A stretch of DNA of 42,860 bases from Pseudomonadales bacterium (GCA_013215055.1 JABSRQ010000002.1:1-42860); one strand, 5' to 3'. Numbered from the stretch's first letter, positions 24,764 to 34,633 are shown. The notes: a model not told the origin generated them from the letters alone. Program-made: numbers and translations.

Positions 24764-25087
24764 ATGGCAGCTTCCGGTGGTGTGGTGCTGACGCTGCTGT
24801 TCATTTATGCCTATTTCACTGGGCGTTTATTTATTACACCCGAACTTGCCATAGGCTTCGGTCTTATTTCCTGGGGCGGCAGTTTCACCATTATGTTGAT
24901 GATCGCCACCGGTTATTCCGAGCGTTTTACCGACCCGGGTAATGCAAAAACACCGATTGTTGCATTAACTGCCAATGCATTAGACGGTGATAAGCAAAAA
25001 TGTTTAGAGGCCGGTATGAGTGATTATATGTCAAATTCGGTCAAAGTTGAGCAGTTGAAAACCATGCTAAGCAGCTATGTTAGCTAG
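24764..25087 (+). pseudogene. Fused remnant: membrane N-terminus joined to a receiver-domain tail
   Basis: 107 residues. The first 60 (MAASGGVVLTLLFIYAYFTG, then a second hydrophobic helix ending ATGYSERFTDP) match the start of a membrane signalling protein; the frame stays open upstream (RRTFRLKNTL) but has no ATG. From about residue 64 (TPIVALTANALDGDKQKCLEAGMSDYM split) it is the last third of a response-regulator receiver, lacking the phospho-Asp, and the conserved KP is NS. An internal deletion in a large hybrid kinase, or in two adjacent genes, would give this. The junction lies near 24940-24955. It is probably inert, though a small membrane protein could still be made. Confidence 0.75.
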
Positions 25088-25108
25088 CAGGCAATACAAG
25101 GAAGTCGT

Positions 25109-25654
25109 ATGAAATACGCCATTTTAAGTCTGATGTTTTTATTATCCCTAAGCCATGGCCTCACCGCCAATGAGATTAATAGCGCAGGCGTCATTGCCTA
25201 TGCCATTCATAAGGGGAAAACACAAATATTATTAGCGGATCATAGCGGCTTGGCTTTTTATCGGGGTTATGCCGCATTTGGAGGCAGCATTGACGGCAAT
25301 GAAAGCCATAAAGAAGCCGCATTACGTGAGTTCCATGAAGAAACCCGCTGCGCTTTCAAAGACGTTGCCATCAAGCTTTCCGAAAAGAAAATCATCAATA
25401 ATAACTTTGTCAGTTTTATTGTTGAGCTACCCTATTTTACCGAACCGCAATTAGCGCTAAGACAGCAAAAAAGTGGCTGCAAAGGCGGCGTATTCCAGGA
25501 ACGTGGACCGTTAATCTGGTTTGCATTCAAGGCCGATGCAAAAGATAAAACCACGATTCAGGCAGCCTTACTTCAACCACCAGAAAAGTTTTGGTCAAAA
25601 TCCACTGCAGTGTTAGATAAAGCCTTACGGGCAGGTTTGTTACCACTGCCTTAA
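25109..25654 (+). CDS. Exported Nudix hydrolase
   Basis: A 181-residue protein with an intact Nudix box: GSIDGNESHKEAALREFHEE (Gly 59, Glu 65, RE 73-74, EE 77-78), fitting GX5EX7REUXEE. Unusually it begins with a clean signal peptide (AILSLMFLLSLSHGLTA, cleavage about TAN-EI). Strong AAGGAAG precedes the ATG. Nudix enzymes cleave nucleoside diphosphates linked to another moiety; a periplasmic member could act on extracellular NAD, ADP-ribose or activated sugars, but the substrate is not evident. It is 21 nt after the receiver remnant. Confidence 0.85.
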   Translation: MKYAILSLMFLLSLSHGLTANEINSAGVIAYAIHKGKTQILLADHSGLAFYRGYAAFGGSIDGNESHKEAALREFHEETRCAFKDVAIKLSEKKIINNNFVSFIVELPYFTEPQLALRQQKSGCKGGVFQERGPLIWFAFKADAKDKTTIQAALLQPPEKFWSKSTAVLDKALRAGLLPLP

Positions 25655-25804
25655 AGGTTAAGAATAATACTGTGATTATCAGGTATCATTTATCCTTTTT
25701 TCGATACAGCATCACTCTTATAACAGATATACTGTGTCGCTTGGAATTCAGGCTTAGAAACACCATGGCCTGAAGTTTGTATTCTCGTACAACTTTGGAT
25801 GAAA

Positions 25805-27856
25805 ATGAATAAATCACCCCTTTTTACCACTGCTCTAATAAGCAGCTTGGGCCTTTTTGCATGCTCTGATGATGATCACAGTGACCGTATTGCCGCAGAA
25901 ACCGCAAAACAAAATGATCTTATTGCACAGCAAATTGAACAACAAAATCAGGTTGTCAATCCACAAGTGATAGTGCATGGCATGATTGTTGATGCTGAAA
26001 CGTCAGAGCCTGTTCAAGAAGCAACCATTCAGATAACGATTGCCAACAAGGTTGTCTTTGAATTTACCATCGCTGCAGATGGCGTATTTGAATTGCCCGC
26101 TATGTCGGCCAATTCTGATTACGAAATGTTGGTAACCAGCCCTACCGATGCCTTTATGCCAAGAGCCCTATTCGCAAGTACAAAAGTGAATCAGATAGGT
26201 ACGGTTTACAATGATATCGGTCGATTCCCAGTATCTACAGCTAACACCATCACCTTTTCGGTATTGGAAGAAAATACCCTTGAGCCTATTTCTGGATTAA
26301 CGTTTATAGGCGCTTCTTCCCTGGGCAATTCATCTGCTTCAAACTATTTAAATTATCAACATACCTCAACCTTTAATGCTGATACCGGGCAATACAGTAT
26401 TACTGTACCCGAGAAAATTAACATACAACTTAGCGCGAATATGGATCTGAATAATGATGGCTACAGTGACTTCTACAGTTACTATTACTATTATAATTCA
26501 ACCTTACTTGTGAATAGCTTTTTATTGGATGCAGGTGAAAGCATTCTATTATCTAGTGTTAACTCAAGCATTCCTGTTCCTGTTGGGGAAGTACTGGAAA
26601 ATATTGATATCCGCATTTCAGTAATTGATGCCACAGGTTTGAGCTATAAAGATATCGATTTGGCTTATTACAGCCAAGATCCAAAAACGCTAGAGCAACT
26701 TGAACACCTGGCTGTATTTGATGAGGCAAGTCAGCAGTATGTCTTTAGCGATGTAGCCATCACTAACTCTGATTTATACATTTACCAATCCTCTTTTGTA
26801 TTGGATAAAACCTTATATCGCAGCAGTAATATTAGCTTAACTCCCTATTTGGATAATGAAGAGCAGCTGCAATATCGAATCTCAACCCTTAGCAATTACT
26901 ATAACACCTACTCGGTTGATCAAGAATTACACTTGGTTTTCACGCCTTCAACATCTAACCCCGATGTCGAACTGATCTATAGCAATACCGAACTCGACAG
27001 CAGCAAATACAATTTTGAAGCCTTCTATTCTGTTCCTGTGGATATCGAGCCTGAACAAATAAAATTGATCAAACAATATCATGTCAGCGTTATTCGTGGT
27101 GATGATGATGCAAATGATGCAGTAGCTGCAGGCAGTACACAGTTTACTTCTGGCCCTGAAGAAATCGCTATTACCCCCCGTTTAACGCTAAATAATACAT
27201 TGCTTAGCGTTCAGCCGGATGCAGCGTTGTCTACTGGAGAATATAGATATAGTGTCGGAGAAGTTATCGATAAAAGAAATGGTGTCGCCATTGATTTATA
27301 TTATGACACTGAATCATTCACTATCAAAAATACAGAAGACTTTGATATTAATGCACTGCGCTTAGATAATAATAATTATTTCACTAATGGCGCTTTAATT
27401 ACCGCAAACAATACCAATGGTGAAGCGTCAACGGCTTCTAATCAAAGCAGTCGAGCTATTTTATTTATCCCAACCAGTGTAGAAAATCTTCAAAATTTCA
27501 AGCTTACAAAAACTGCTTATGTTAGAAATGGTGTGCAAACTTCAGATTTTGATACCTATGAAATCGTCAACAACGGTAATATGTATTACTCAGCTAGCAC
27601 CTACCATCTTTATGCAACCGCTGAAAATGAAACTATATTGGGTAATATTAGCTATCGCCAGTCAGGTACCAGTCTTGAAGATGGTAAATGGTATGGCATA
27701 TACTCTTATACATATTTATCCGATAATATCGATTCCTCGGCTATCAATAATATAACCTTCTCTTATGAATATGAAACCCGTGAATCTAAAGCAGAAGACG
27801 GCACGCTTATTCCTGGTAATAAATTCCAAGGCACCATCACCTTAGACGTTTTATAA
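25805..27856 (+). CDS. Large lipoprotein of unknown function
   Basis: 683 residues from ATG 25805 (GGA 5 nt upstream; ATG 25799 is an alternative). Lipoprotein signal with lipobox LFAC, followed by Ser-Asp-Asp-Asp (Asp at +3, not +2). After a Gln/Asn-rich helix (about 30-55) comes a carboxypeptidase-regulatory-like beta-sandwich (VHGMIVDAETSEPVQEATIQ, about 58-125), then several further beta-rich segments rich in Tyr, Ser and Asn, including a tyrosine cluster (YSDFYSYYYYYNSTLL). It looks like a surface-exposed outer-membrane lipoprotein. No enzymatic motif is seen. It is followed by a 12-bp-arm hairpin. Confidence 0.75.
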   Translation: MNKSPLFTTALISSLGLFACSDDDHSDRIAAETAKQNDLIAQQIEQQNQVVNPQVIVHGMIVDAETSEPVQEATIQITIANKVVFEFTIAADGVFELPAMSANSDYEMLVTSPTDAFMPRALFASTKVNQIGTVYNDIGRFPVSTANTITFSVLEENTLEPISGLTFIGASSLGNSSASNYLNYQHTSTFNADTGQYSITVPEKINIQLSANMDLNNDGYSDFYSYYYYYNSTLLVNSFLLDAGESILLSSVNSSIPVPVGEVLENIDIRISVIDATGLSYKDIDLAYYSQDPKTLEQLEHLAVFDEASQQYVFSDVAITNSDLYIYQSSFVLDKTLYRSSNISLTPYLDNEEQLQYRISTLSNYYNTYSVDQELHLVFTPSTSNPDVELIYSNTELDSSKYNFEAFYSVPVDIEPEQIKLIKQYHVSVIRGDDDANDAVAAGSTQFTSGPEEIAITPRLTLNNTLLSVQPDAALSTGEYRYSVGEVIDKRNGVAIDLYYDTESFTIKNTEDFDINALRLDNNNYFTNGALITANNTNGEASTASNQSSRAILFIPTSVENLQNFKLTKTAYVRNGVQTSDFDTYEIVNNGNMYYSASTYHLYATAENETILGNISYRQSGTSLEDGKWYGIYSYTYLSDNIDSSAINNITFSYEYETRESKAEDGTLIPGNKFQGTITLDVL

Positions 27857-27875
27857 CCAATTAGGCACCACGATT

Positions 27876-27907
27876 TCCTGCTTGGTAAATAGATCTACCA
27901 AGCAGGA
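27876..27907. terminator. Bidirectional hairpin between converging genes
   Basis: Perfect 12-bp arms TCCTGCTTGGTA and TACCAAGCAGGA with an 8-nt loop, 20 nt after the lipoprotein stop and 10 nt beyond the pseudouridine synthase stop. Confidence 0.65.
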
Positions 27908-27916
27908 TATCCATCG

Positions 27917-28804
27917 TTACAACACCAAACCTTTATGCCAGCCAAACTCACGTGCCTTCCCGCTTATCGGATCAACAAAACGAAGTGTTTTAGCTAACAG
28001 TTGTAATGGCAGATTAAAATCATCCGCCGATTCTTTTTGTAAATTCGGATAATATTTATCGTTTAAAATTGGCCAAGTCAAACTTGCCATATGCACACGT
28101 AATTGGTGAGTTTTCCCACTTATAGGCTCCAGTTCAAATAACGCCTTATCACCTCGTTGTTGCACACAGCATATCTTTGAATAGCTGTTTGCCTGTCCTG
28201 ACACCACTTTCATACAAAATTTGGGATCGCCTGCAACCAGCCGATTTTTTACCTGCCATTGCTGGCCACATAAATCAGATTCAGGATTAACCTTAGCCAC
28301 GGCCTGATATAGCTTATGTATACGTCGCTGAGCAAAGAGCTGATGATAGACATCCCGCGTGGCTGGCTTTTTCGAAAACATCACCAAGCCTGCCGTCACC
28401 CTATCTAGCCTGTGTAAGGCTTGTAAATCGGGCAGCCCCATCTTTATACGCAGGCGAGTTTGCAGACATTCATTAACAAATTGTCCACCGGGAATCACCG
28501 CCAAAAAATGCGGTTTAAAAGCCACCACAAGGTGTTCATCTTCAAAAACGATGCTTTCATCAAAGGGAATATTCACTTCATGTAAAACTTCACGATAATA
28601 ATAAACCCGCTGCTGAGCTTGATAACGGGTATCGGGGCGAATCAAGCTACCATCATGCCAATGCACCTTTCCCGCCAACATGCGTTGAGTCCAGATCTCA
28701 TTATCCATATGTGGAAATTTGATCGCCATGTACTCAAGCACGGTATTCACATTAAGAATGTTCTGCGGCAAGGTAAACTTTGACGTGGTAGAGGCAATAC
28801 CCAT
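27917..28804 (-). CDS. RluA-family pseudouridine synthase
   Basis: A 295-residue protein; ATG 28804 has GGATG 6-8 nt upstream and is preferred over TTG 28816. The N-terminal 90 residues carry an S4-like segment (WTQRMLAGKVHWHDGSLIRP). The catalytic domain has FEDEHLVVAFKP, HRLDRVTAGLVMFSKKP with catalytic Asp in HRLDR (usual HRLDxxTSG; here TAG), and GKTHQLRVHMASL with YYPNLQ. It isomerises uridine in rRNA or tRNA; the exact target site cannot be assigned. It is monocistronic between two lipoprotein genes. Confidence 0.88.
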   Translation of the reverse strand: MGIASTTSKFTLPQNILNVNTVLEYMAIKFPHMDNEIWTQRMLAGKVHWHDGSLIRPDTRYQAQQRVYYYREVLHEVNIPFDESIVFEDEHLVVAFKPHFLAVIPGGQFVNECLQTRLRIKMGLPDLQALHRLDRVTAGLVMFSKKPATRDVYHQLFAQRRIHKLYQAVAKVNPESDLCGQQWQVKNRLVAGDPKFCMKVVSGQANSYSKICCVQQRGDKALFELEPISGKTHQLRVHMASLTWPILNDKYYPNLQKESADDFNLPLQLLAKTLRFVDPISGKAREFGWHKGLVL

Positions 28805-28996
28805 GTGAGCATCCAAATGATGGATTATATCAGGGCTTAAGTCGTATAGTTAAATTAGCTATTCTGCGTGTTAAGTTGTTCTCATCGCACCTTTAAATAA
28901 CTTTTTTGTCATGTCAAAATAACAGATTTACATTGTCTTGAAAGTTGATCTCATTATAATTCATCACTTGGATAAATTTAAAAATGGATGATAATA

Positions 28997-30094
28997 ATGA
29001 AAATAAAAACCACGGGCATGATAGCCCTTTCCCTTTTTTCCCTTAATGCCTGTATTAAAGATGTACCCGTTAGCGGAGGCGATGAGCAAAACCAAAACAC
29101 TACGCCAGCAAACGCGCTGCAAGGAAAGTTACTGGATAGCTACGTTTCAAATATTGTTTATGAAACAGAAACCCTCAATGGAAAAACCAAAGCCGATGGC
29201 ACATATTATTATCTAGAAGGCGAAACAGTCACCTTCAAAATTGGTGATATTACCCTGCCTAGTTCCTCTGCCAGAGGATTAACCACACCTTTTACCATCA
29301 GTGCCAGTACCGATCTTAGCGATATCCGTGTTATCAATATCACCCGTTTATTACAAACACTGGATGCAGACGCAGATCCTGACAATGGCATTCATATCTC
29401 AGATGAGGTCCATACTGCAGCAGATGGTATGAGTGTTAATTTTGCAGCCACAGATTTCACTACAGAAGTTCAAGCTCTGTTAGATAACCTAGGTATTGCG
29501 GCTTTAATTCCCGAAATTGATGCGATGGCTCATTTAACGACCAGTGTTAGCCATGTGATGGATTTAGAGAAGTTCTTAAATCAAACCTCGTTTTTTGTAT
29601 CCCCTTTTCTCGATGGAAGCGGCGATTTTTTCTATCTTGAATACATATTAAAAGATGATGGTTATCTTTATGCTATTGATGAGACGGGTGCAGAAACGCA
29701 GGATCGTTCTGCAGGTTTTTCATTGGCCAATGAAGCGATCATATCTAAAGTGAGTATTGAAGATCCAAATGACTCTATGAATTACATCCTGGTAGATCTA
29801 TATATTGTTGTGGTTAACTATGATGTTGGCAAAGATATGTATACCTATTGCCAAGCAACTGAAGGACTAGCGGTGTCTAGACTTGAAGCGGCTATTGGCG
29901 GAGCCAGCTTAAACTTAAGCTTCACCACTATCGATAATGTAGATCAAGCTGTAAAAGCCTGTAGAGCCCTATATGCAGCAGATCAAACACCTACACTGTA
30001 TAACTACTATACCTTTACAGAACAAACAGCTATAGATTTCCCTGCCACTAAAATGGTAATGCCATCTGAAGACCCTAGCGCCATCACACCATAA
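28997..30094 (+). CDS. Lipoprotein of unknown function
   Basis: 365 residues from ATG 28997, with lipobox LNAC (lipidated Cys about residue 19). After a disordered linker (GGDEQNQNTTPAN) is an adhesin-like segment, LQGKLLDSYVSNIVYETETLNG with GKTKADGTYYYLEGETVTFK, a pattern seen at the start of many gammaproteobacterial surface lipoproteins, then DADADPDNGIHISDEV which could bind calcium. The last third has two Cys. The gene ends before a strong terminator. It shares style but not sequence with the lipoprotein at 25805. Confidence 0.75.
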   Translation: MKIKTTGMIALSLFSLNACIKDVPVSGGDEQNQNTTPANALQGKLLDSYVSNIVYETETLNGKTKADGTYYYLEGETVTFKIGDITLPSSSARGLTTPFTISASTDLSDIRVINITRLLQTLDADADPDNGIHISDEVHTAADGMSVNFAATDFTTEVQALLDNLGIAALIPEIDAMAHLTTSVSHVMDLEKFLNQTSFFVSPFLDGSGDFFYLEYILKDDGYLYAIDETGAETQDRSAGFSLANEAIISKVSIEDPNDSMNYILVDLYIVVVNYDVGKDMYTYCQATEGLAVSRLEAAIGGASLNLSFTTIDNVDQAVKACRALYAADQTPTLYNYYTFTEQTAIDFPATKMVMPSEDPSAITP

Positions 30095-30102
30095 ATGGCC
30101 AT

Positions 30103-30136
30103 GCCCTTCTGTATTAAACACAGAAGGGCTTTTTTT
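30103..30136 (+). terminator. Strong rho-independent terminator
   Basis: Stem GCCCTTCTGT / ACAGAAGGGC, 7-nt loop, followed by seven T. It closes the lipoprotein gene at 28997-30094. Confidence 0.92.
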
Positions 30137-30244
30137 CGATAAATATTACTACTCCCTCCTTATTCATCCGCAAGATTTTTATTTAGTCCAAATAATAGTT
30201 ATAGTTAAAGACACGATACCCGTTCTACAAAGGCATTTTTGACC

Positions 30245-31267
30245 ATGAGCCAAAATAATAAACCTAACTGGCGCCACCACTGGGTAGAGATTAATAAGCT
30301 CCAGGTACATTATGTAGAACAGCGTCCTGTGGGGGAGATAAAAGAGACGATTATTTTATGCCATGGTTTTCCCCATTTATGGTTTAGCTGGCATAGACAA
30401 ATCCCGGCCTTGGCAGCTGCGGGTTACCGCGTTATTGCACCTGACATGCGTGGTATGGGGCAAACCTCGGCGCCCGAACAAGCCTCAGAATATACGGTAG
30501 AGAACACAACAAAAGATCTATTAGGTTTACTGGATCACCTGGCATTAAACAAGGCCGTATTTGCAGGCTTGGATTTTGGTGCATTCTCCATTTATGATTT
30601 AGCCTTGCTGCACCCGGAACGTGTGACAGCCATTATTGGTTTGGAAAACCCTGCCGCCCCGCAAAACCCGGCGATATCCCCGTTAACTGAATACCAGGCG
30701 ATGGGAGAACAGCATTTTTTACATATCGCCTATTTCACCCAAGAACTTGGCCGTGCAGATCGCGACCTCAGTGAAGCCCCCCGAGAATTTTTCAAAAAAG
30801 TGTTCTGGGCATTAAGTAAAGACGGTAATTATTTTGACTGTTTTAAACACCCACCAGAGACTGCTTATATCGATGCGATGAATGAAGCACCTGATCTACC
30901 ATGGAGCTGGTTAAGCGAGATGGAGCTTGAATTTTTTGTTAGTGAATACAGCCGTTCGGGTTTTACCGGCGGGCTGAATTGGTATCGTTCCATGGATATT
31001 AAATGGCAGGAACGCAAAGCATTAGAACATATTGTATCAGCCGTACCCGCCTATTTTTTAGGCAGCGAACAAGATGTAGATCTGGAAGCTTTTCATGGGG
31101 ATGATCCTATCTCGCTGATGCGAAAATCGTTTCCCGATTTACGCAGGGTTGAAATGATCGCCAATGCCGGGCATATGGTGCAGCTGGAAAAATCCTGTGA
31201 AGTGAACAGACATCTGATAAGTTTTATGCATGATATTGTGGCCAGGAAAACCGGGCATAGTCGTTAA
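30245..31267 (+). CDS. Alpha/beta hydrolase, epoxide-hydrolase-like
   Basis: A 340-residue cytosolic enzyme. LCHGFPHLWFSWHRQIPALA gives the HGxP oxyanion motif (40-43) of epoxide hydrolases and dehalogenases; the nucleophile elbow is GLDFGA with Asp 110, so the enzyme should form an alkyl- or hydroxyalkyl-enzyme ester rather than a serine ester. Catalytic His is in NAGHMVQLE near residue 315, and DVDLEAF could hold the acid. The cap domain is present. Natural substrate unknown (epoxide, fluoroacetate-like or lactone). ATG 30245 is used; TTG 30239 is less likely. Confidence 0.85.
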   Translation: MSQNNKPNWRHHWVEINKLQVHYVEQRPVGEIKETIILCHGFPHLWFSWHRQIPALAAAGYRVIAPDMRGMGQTSAPEQASEYTVENTTKDLLGLLDHLALNKAVFAGLDFGAFSIYDLALLHPERVTAIIGLENPAAPQNPAISPLTEYQAMGEQHFLHIAYFTQELGRADRDLSEAPREFFKKVFWALSKDGNYFDCFKHPPETAYIDAMNEAPDLPWSWLSEMELEFFVSEYSRSGFTGGLNWYRSMDIKWQERKALEHIVSAVPAYFLGSEQDVDLEAFHGDDPISLMRKSFPDLRRVEMIANAGHMVQLEKSCEVNRHLISFMHDIVARKTGHSR

Positions 31268-31288
31268 ACACACAATTTTCCCTCTGAC

Positions 31289-34200
31289 TTAAACCTGGCT
31301 TAATTGCTGTTTGATAAGCTCGGTTATCTGCTGCGCATTAACCGGTTTACTGCAGATAGCCGCAGCGCCCAAATGAGTTAACTTTTTCGCTTCGGCGCTA
31401 TCGTTATTTGCAGTCACAGCAATCATGATCACGTCAGTACTTAGGCGCTGTTCCTGAGCTTGTTGTAAAACTTCATAGCCATTCATCTCTGGCATCTGAA
31501 TATCTAACAGAACCACATGAGGTTGCCACGAGGCCAATAATGCCATCGCCTCTTTGCCGTTGCAGGCTTCTTCGCAGCGGTAACCTTCGCGGCTGATTAT
31601 TTTGCGTAATAACAGTCGATTCACCGAGACATCATCAACGATAAGTACCTTTTCATTAGAGCCTGGCACTGCGGTTAGCGCGTTATGGGTCTCCATACCT
31701 GGGTCTGCCATCATCACCTGGGCTTTGGCCGAAGCGCTGGATTGATATTGGTAACTGAGCCCTAAATGCTGGCCTATCATCAGCAGCAGCTCCTGACGTT
31801 TATAAGGTTTACGTAAAAAATCATCCGCGCCCTGGGCCAGAATCGATTGGCGTTCATCTTCAAACGCACTTGCCGTTAACGCAATGATGGGCACCGTCTT
31901 GCCACGTTCAAGGGCTTTAATGCATCTTGTAGCTTCCAAGCCATCCATCACCGGCATACGAATATCCATCAAGATCAACTGGGGTAATTGTTGCTTAAAC
32001 TGGCTAATCGCCTGCTCGCCATTACCGGCAACAATCACCTGAAATCCCAACGGTTCCAGAATTTTACGCGCTAACTCTCGGTTATCACCTTTATCATCAA
32101 CCACCAGAATACAAGGTAAGGATGAATCAGCCTGCAACCCTATGATGACGGATTCCATTTCTGTAGAAACCTCGGCTTCAGCCTGCTGCGCGTCAAAGGT
32201 GAAGGTAAATTTCGAACCGCTATGGGCTGCAGATTTAGACGTTTTAACCGTGCTAGTGAAGACAATATCGCCGCTCATCATACGCGCATATTCACGGCTG
32301 ATCGCCAAGCCTAAGCCCGTGCCGCCGTCAGCCTTTAAACCGGACTGGGTTTGTTCAAAACTGCAAAAAACCAGATCATGTTCTTCGGGTGCAATGCCAG
32401 GGCCTGTATCCTCAACATCGATAGAGAGTCGATAAAAACCGTTTTCAAGCTGGGTACTTTGACAAGAACAACGCACAAAACCTTGCTGGGTAAACTTCAC
32501 CGCATTACCGAGTAGATTAATCAACACCTGACGTACTTTTCCGCCATCGGCGTGTAAGGCTTTGGGCATGACATGCATATTTTCAAAAGACAGTTTCAGG
32601 CTTTTTTCCTGGCAACGTAACTGGAAAATATGTTGCATATCTCTGAGCAGAAGTTGCACATTTACATCGTTCAGCACCAGTGTCGCATGGCCAGCTTCAA
32701 TTTTTGAAATATCCAAGATGTCATTGATCAAACCCAGCAAATGACTGCCGGCATTATTGATAATCGCCAACGATTCTTGTCGCTGTTCTACGCTGGTATC
32801 CGGGTTTGTTTGTAATAGCTCTGAAAACCCCAGAATAGCATTTAAAGGCGTTCGAATTTCGTGAGACATATTGGCCAAAAAAGTACTCTTGGCCAAATTG
32901 GCAGCCGCGGCTCGTTGCTCTGAAGCCTCGGCTAAATGTCGAGATTCTTCAGCCGCCAACTGAGCCTTACTGCGCTTACTTATTTCTGCAGCAAGGCGAC
33001 GATTCCAGTACAAAACAGAGCCTATACCTATAGCCATCAATAAAAAAATGGCACTACCCCAACGTATATATCGCCCCCAATCAATTATCGCAGGCACCGG
33101 TTGATTCACCCATTTATCGAAGATCAATTTCTTTTCTTGAGCGGTAAACTGTTCAAGCGCATTATTAATAATGGGTATCAATGCTTGCAGCGCAGGTCTG
33201 ACACTAACAACCGGTTGATAACGTTCATTAACGCTCAGCGCTATTTTCAGGTTTTTGATACGTAACTGGCGTTGATGATATTCCACCGCCACAGCGTTTG
33301 CCATTAACGCATAAGCTTGATTATTCACCACCGCCTGCAAGCCATCTTCAATACTGGACAATAATAACAAAGGAATTGCAGGATGATGTTGCTGTAAAAA
33401 AACATGCTCGGGTGAGTGCTTTACCACCGCAAGGCTTTTGCTATTTAACTCAGCTATCGATTGCATCATCACTTGTTCACGCTGCGTGACGATCACTTGG
33501 GGAAGCTCTAAATAGGGACGACTATAACGTAAGCTTTTATTCAACAAAGGGTTTTGTGGAAGACGCAGCATGATATCAACGTCACCCTCTAGCAAAGGTG
33601 CGAAGGCATCTTCTGCTGACAACAGCACTAACTCAATATTAAAACCTAAACGTTCTGCCAGAATATTTATATAATCACTGTTAATACCAGCAATATTTCC
33701 TTCTTTATCCACATATTCAAACGGTGCCCGGTTTTTAACCATCCCCACTTTCAAAACCGGTAAGCCCTTAATCCAAACCCGTTGCTGCTCGGTCAACAAG
33801 CCCTTTTTACTCATCGAGGGAATCGCAATCCATTTATTGATAATGCCATTCAATGCTCTGTGGCCAATGTGATGCACAGCCTTATTAACAATGCCTTTTA
33901 ATATCGGCCAGTCATCACGCAGCGCAAAAGCCATATGATAAGGGGCGATATCCTTAAGAGTCATGGCCTGAATACCTAATATATGATCACGAAGAATGTA
34001 ATAACTATCGAAACGGTGGGAGATGAAAAAGTCTGCTTTGCCTGTCGCTAAATAATCTAAAGCCTGCGTAGCATTGGCTACCTGAATGATATCTGCCTGC
34101 CCCTTTAGTTCAGCCAGATGCTTTTTAGCCAAAATGTGATAATAAACGATACGGCTGCCGGCAAGTTGTGGCAACGACTCCACCAGTTCTGGTTCATCAG

Positions 34201-34633
34201 ATCTTGCATAAGCAATGATCGGCATCTCAACAAACGAGTCCGTGGAAAGCAGCCCATAAACCTGATGGGCCTGTACTGCACCACCAAAAACGCCATCAAT
34301 TCTGTGCGCTTTTGCAGCTTCATAAACCGCAGCCCAAGACTCACTTTTTTTAATATGGATAGTAATACCCAGCTGCTGTTCCAACAAGGTTTTGATATCT
34401 ATCGCTACCCCGACCAACTTACCGTCACTATTCGTCATTAAAAATGGCTCATGCGCAGGTAGCCCCATCGTGATACTAGGGTGCTCGGCCAACCATTGTT
34501 GTTCAGTGGGATTCAGCTCTATACCCGAAGGCACAATAGCGGCTTGAACATGAAGCAGTGAAGACAAGCACAGCGTAAGCAGACACCATATACCGAAGAA
34601 AAACAGTCTCTGCGTCATTGGCAATATGCGCAT
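31289..34633 (-). CDS. Hybrid sensor histidine kinase with two solute-binding domains and two receivers
   Basis: A 1114-residue BvgS/EvgS-type protein. Signal peptide about 1-31; two SBP_bac_3 Venus-flytrap domains (about 48-272 and 285-512); TM 525-543; a helical linker without an obvious PAS; HisKA with phospho-His 591 (MSHEIRTPLNAILGFSELL); HATPase with NLLGNAVKFT, DTGPGIAP, GGTGLGLAIS; receivers with Asp 890 (LILMDIRMPVMDG) and Asp 1044 (VVLLDIQMPEMNG). No C-terminal Hpt is present, so a separate phosphotransfer protein would be needed. GAGGT precedes the ATG. The flytrap domains suggest detection of amino acids or similar solutes. No dedicated response regulator is adjacent. Confidence 0.93.
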   Translation of the reverse strand: MRILPMTQRLFFFGIWCLLTLCLSSLLHVQAAIVPSGIELNPTEQQWLAEHPSITMGLPAHEPFLMTNSDGKLVGVAIDIKTLLEQQLGITIHIKKSESWAAVYEAAKAHRIDGVFGGAVQAHQVYGLLSTDSFVEMPIIAYARSDEPELVESLPQLAGSRIVYYHILAKKHLAELKGQADIIQVANATQALDYLATGKADFFISHRFDSYYILRDHILGIQAMTLKDIAPYHMAFALRDDWPILKGIVNKAVHHIGHRALNGIINKWIAIPSMSKKGLLTEQQRVWIKGLPVLKVGMVKNRAPFEYVDKEGNIAGINSDYINILAERLGFNIELVLLSAEDAFAPLLEGDVDIMLRLPQNPLLNKSLRYSRPYLELPQVIVTQREQVMMQSIAELNSKSLAVVKHSPEHVFLQQHHPAIPLLLLSSIEDGLQAVVNNQAYALMANAVAVEYHQRQLRIKNLKIALSVNERYQPVVSVRPALQALIPIINNALEQFTAQEKKLIFDKWVNQPVPAIIDWGRYIRWGSAIFLLMAIGIGSVLYWNRRLAAEISKRSKAQLAAEESRHLAEASEQRAAAANLAKSTFLANMSHEIRTPLNAILGFSELLQTNPDTSVEQRQESLAIINNAGSHLLGLINDILDISKIEAGHATLVLNDVNVQLLLRDMQHIFQLRCQEKSLKLSFENMHVMPKALHADGGKVRQVLINLLGNAVKFTQQGFVRCSCQSTQLENGFYRLSIDVEDTGPGIAPEEHDLVFCSFEQTQSGLKADGGTGLGLAISREYARMMSGDIVFTSTVKTSKSAAHSGSKFTFTFDAQQAEAEVSTEMESVIIGLQADSSLPCILVVDDKGDNRELARKILEPLGFQVIVAGNGEQAISQFKQQLPQLILMDIRMPVMDGLEATRCIKALERGKTVPIIALTASAFEDERQSILAQGADDFLRKPYKRQELLLMIGQHLGLSYQYQSSASAKAQVMMADPGMETHNALTAVPGSNEKVLIVDDVSVNRLLLRKIISREGYRCEEACNGKEAMALLASWQPHVVLLDIQMPEMNGYEVLQQAQEQRLSTDVIMIAVTANNDSAEAKKLTHLGAAAICSKPVNAQQITELIKQQLSQV

